Of a stretch of DNA of 15,641 nt, positions 14,480 through 15,641 are shown piece by piece (the stretch's first letter is position 1; the number at the start of each line of letters is the position of its first letter). Below the pieces are notes generated by a model. It did no database searches and was not told where the DNA came from. It saw nothing but the letters and a program-made list of their open reading frames with translations. The position numbers were made by a program, and so were the translations under genes. Source of the stretch: an uncultured Eubacteriales bacterium (lineage in GTDB: Bacteria; Bacillota; Clostridia; Oscillospirales; CAG-382). The stretch is from NCBI GenBank assembly GCA_900546385.1, contig URCT01000061.1, positions 1-15,641 on the forward strand, written 5' to 3'.

Positions 14480-15441
14480 GAGCGGTTTTGATTAACGACG
14501 ATAAATCCTTGTCCTTGCGTGAAGTGCCGGATCCGGTCATCAAGGACGATGAGTTGCTTATCAAGGTCATGGCAAGCGGCGTCAACCGCGCCGACCTGTT
14601 GCAGCGAGAGGGAAATTACCCGTCTCCGGCGGGCTGTCCGGAATGGATGGGACTGGAGATTTCCGGAACGGTCGAAAAAATGGGTGCGACTGCCGCCGAA
14701 AAGAGCGGTTTCAAGCTCGGCGACCGCGTCTGCGCCCTGATGGGCGGCGGTGGCTATGCCGATTTTGCGGCTGTCAAATACGATATGGCACTTCCGCTGC
14801 CGAAAAACTTCGATTTTGCGCAAGGTGCGTGCATTCCGGAGGTCTATTGCACGGCGTATCTCAATTTGTTCCACGAGGCGGCTTTACAGCCCGGTGAAAC
14901 GCTTTTGGTGTTTGCCGGTGCAAGCGGTGTCGGCATTGCCGCCACGCAGATTGCGAAGGCTATGGGTGCGAAGGTGATTGCCACTGTTCGCAGCGACGAA
15001 AAAGCGGAGGAGATCCGCAAATTCGGTGCAGACGTGATTGTCAACACCAAAAAGATGGACATCGAGAAGGTGTTTGCAGATCATCCGGTGAACGTGGTGC
15101 TCGACTGTGTTGCCGGCGAACAGCTTGGCAAATGCTTTACCAAAATGGCACGCCGCGGCAGATGGATCATGATTGCAACGCTCAGCGGCACAAGTGCGAC
15201 CATTGATCTTCGCGCGCTGCTTGCCGGTGGTTTTTGCCTAAAAGGCAGTACGCTACGCAGCCGCACGCCGGAATTCAAGGCGCAGATCCTTTCCGAGGTG
15301 CGCGAAAAGCTGTATCCGTATTTTGAAAGCGGAGCGGTCAAGCCGGAAATCTATGCGACGTTTCCGTTTGAACAGCCGGAGGAAGCGCAGAGCGTATTGT
15401 ATGCGAACAAAAACATCGGGAAGGTCATTCTGACGCATTGA
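14476..15441 (+). CDS. Quinone-oxidoreductase-type MDR enzyme (NAD(P)H:quinone reductase, PIG3-like)
   Basis: A 321-residue soluble oxidoreductase of the zinc-free quinone oxidoreductase branch of the MDR superfamily. The N-terminal domain has ASGVNRADLLQREGNYPSPAG and GLEISGTVE. The Rossmann domain has GASGVG (148-153), followed by TQIAKAMGAKVIATV. The segment NRADLLQREG...P.PPG-like is characteristic of the PIG3 group (recalled). No zinc ligands are seen. It likely reduces quinones or activated carbonyls with NADPH. As the third gene of an AraC-linked operon it may instead act on an enone or keto intermediate made by the other two. The ATG overlaps the preceding TGA by four bases, with AAAGGAG 10 bases upstream. 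The last base of its stop codon is the first base of a long hairpin. Confidence 0.92.
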   Translation: MRAVLINDDKSLSLREVPDPVIKDDELLIKVMASGVNRADLLQREGNYPSPAGCPEWMGLEISGTVEKMGATAAEKSGFKLGDRVCALMGGGGYADFAAVKYDMALPLPKNFDFAQGACIPEVYCTAYLNLFHEAALQPGETLLVFAGASGVGIAATQIAKAMGAKVIATVRSDEKAEEIRKFGADVIVNTKKMDIEKVFADHPVNVVLDCVAGEQLGKCFTKMARRGRWIMIATLSGTSATIDLRALLAGGFCLKGSTLRSRTPEFKAQILSEVREKLYPYFESGAVKPEIYATFPFEQPEEAQSVLYANKNIGKVILTH

Positions 15442-15638
15442 GGAAACTTTCCGTGCCAACGGAAAGTTTCCTCCGGCGGCTTTGCCGCCGAGAAAGCCGC
15501 CAAGGGCGGCGGCCAGTTGCCGCAGGCAACACAAAAAGGCGGCATGGCCGCCGATAATAGCGCGAAGCGCAAAGATTTGTTGAAAATGCTGCTCGGACGT
15601 GCAAAAAGTTGCCGGTGGCAAGTTTTTGTGCGTCGGAG
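15441..15638 (+). repeat. Tandem array of seven hairpins, mostly with three-base loops
   Basis: Consecutive inverted repeats fill nearly the whole 200 bases after the last gene. They are a perfect 14-bp stem with loop GCCA (15441-15472), CGGCGGC-TTT-GCCGCCG (15474-15490), GCCGCC-AAG-GGCGGC (15496-15510), GTTGCC-GCA-GGCAAC (15516-15530), GGCGGC-ATG-GCCGCC (15538-15552), GCGC-GAA-GCGC (15560-15570), and a 22-base-arm imperfect stem with loop GGT (15592-15638, two G-G mismatches and two wobble pairs). Only the last contains a T-run (on its right arm). Some arms are interchangeable (GGCGGC/GCCGCC), so alternative folds are possible. The first or last hairpin may terminate the operon. The frame following the TGA stays open to the window edge. 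Confidence 0.85.
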
Positions 15639-15641
15639 ACC

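Noticed and set aside
15253..15621. 122-codon minus-strand frame covering the hairpin array and the end of the last operon gene
   Set aside because: It is antisense to the quinone-reductase gene and runs through palindromes; no ribosome binding site or family pattern is seen.
15441..15638. CRISPR array
   Set aside because: The repeated units are distinct hairpins of different sequence and length, with no identical repeats, no regular spacers and no cas genes in the window.

Overview
The window looks like chromosomal DNA of a Gram-positive Firmicute of the class Clostridia, probably an Oscillospiraceae/Ruminococcaceae-type gut or rumen anaerobe. The evidence is strong AGGAGG-type ribosome binding sites, near-consensus TTGACA-N17-TATAAT promoters, a BspA-type leucine-rich-repeat secreted protein, an S-layer-homology (SLH) anchored giant exoprotein, and an alanyl-tRNA synthetase with a Cys-rich insert that I recall as common in Clostridia. 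Placement below class level is inference.

Layout. Positions 1-180 are the tail of an rRNA operon: the 3' part of a 5S rRNA, tRNA-Leu(GAG) with encoded CCA, and a strong terminator. Next come a secreted LRR protein (251-1459) and alaS (1657-4275), each with its own near-perfect housekeeping promoter, alaS being followed by a textbook terminator. An AT-richer island (about 4343-5986) follows. It carries an ECF sigma factor fused in frame to a 256-residue domain I do not recognise. The gene sits behind an ECF-type promoter (TGAACC-N16-CGTCTA), and a good ribosome binding site plus ATG lies exactly at the domain junction. About 250 bases without a clear gene and a UUCG-capped terminator close the island.

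Positions 6165-11396 encode a 1743-residue secreted protein. In order it has a signal peptide, a beta-sandwich module, three SLH repeats, two probable concanavalin-like modules, a GH99-like/WbsX-type TIM-barrel domain, a second copy of the beta-sandwich module, a copper-amine-oxidase-N-like module, a third copy, and a CBM4/9-like module. It is probably a wall-anchored enzyme acting on glycans. A 15-bp hairpin terminator separates it from a convergent AraC-family regulator (11467-12303, minus strand).

The AraC gene is divergent from a tight three-gene operon (12421-15441): an MDR alcohol-dehydrogenase-like enzyme, a Gfo/Idh/MocA-family sugar dehydrogenase, and a quinone-oxidoreductase-type MDR enzyme (gaps of 16 bp and a 4-bp ATGA overlap). 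The two divergent promoters physically interlock, each -35 box lying in the other's spacer, with an 8-bp palindrome across one of them. The likely reading is an AraC-controlled catabolic module that oxidises or reduces a sugar or polyol, possibly one released by the exoenzyme next door. The substrate cannot be read from the sequence.

The window ends in about 200 bases of tandem hairpins, mostly with three-base loops, directly abutting the last stop codon. The items I consider most worth a second look are the sigma-factor fusion with its retained internal start, the hairpin array, the interlocked divergent promoters, and the architecture of the giant SLH protein.
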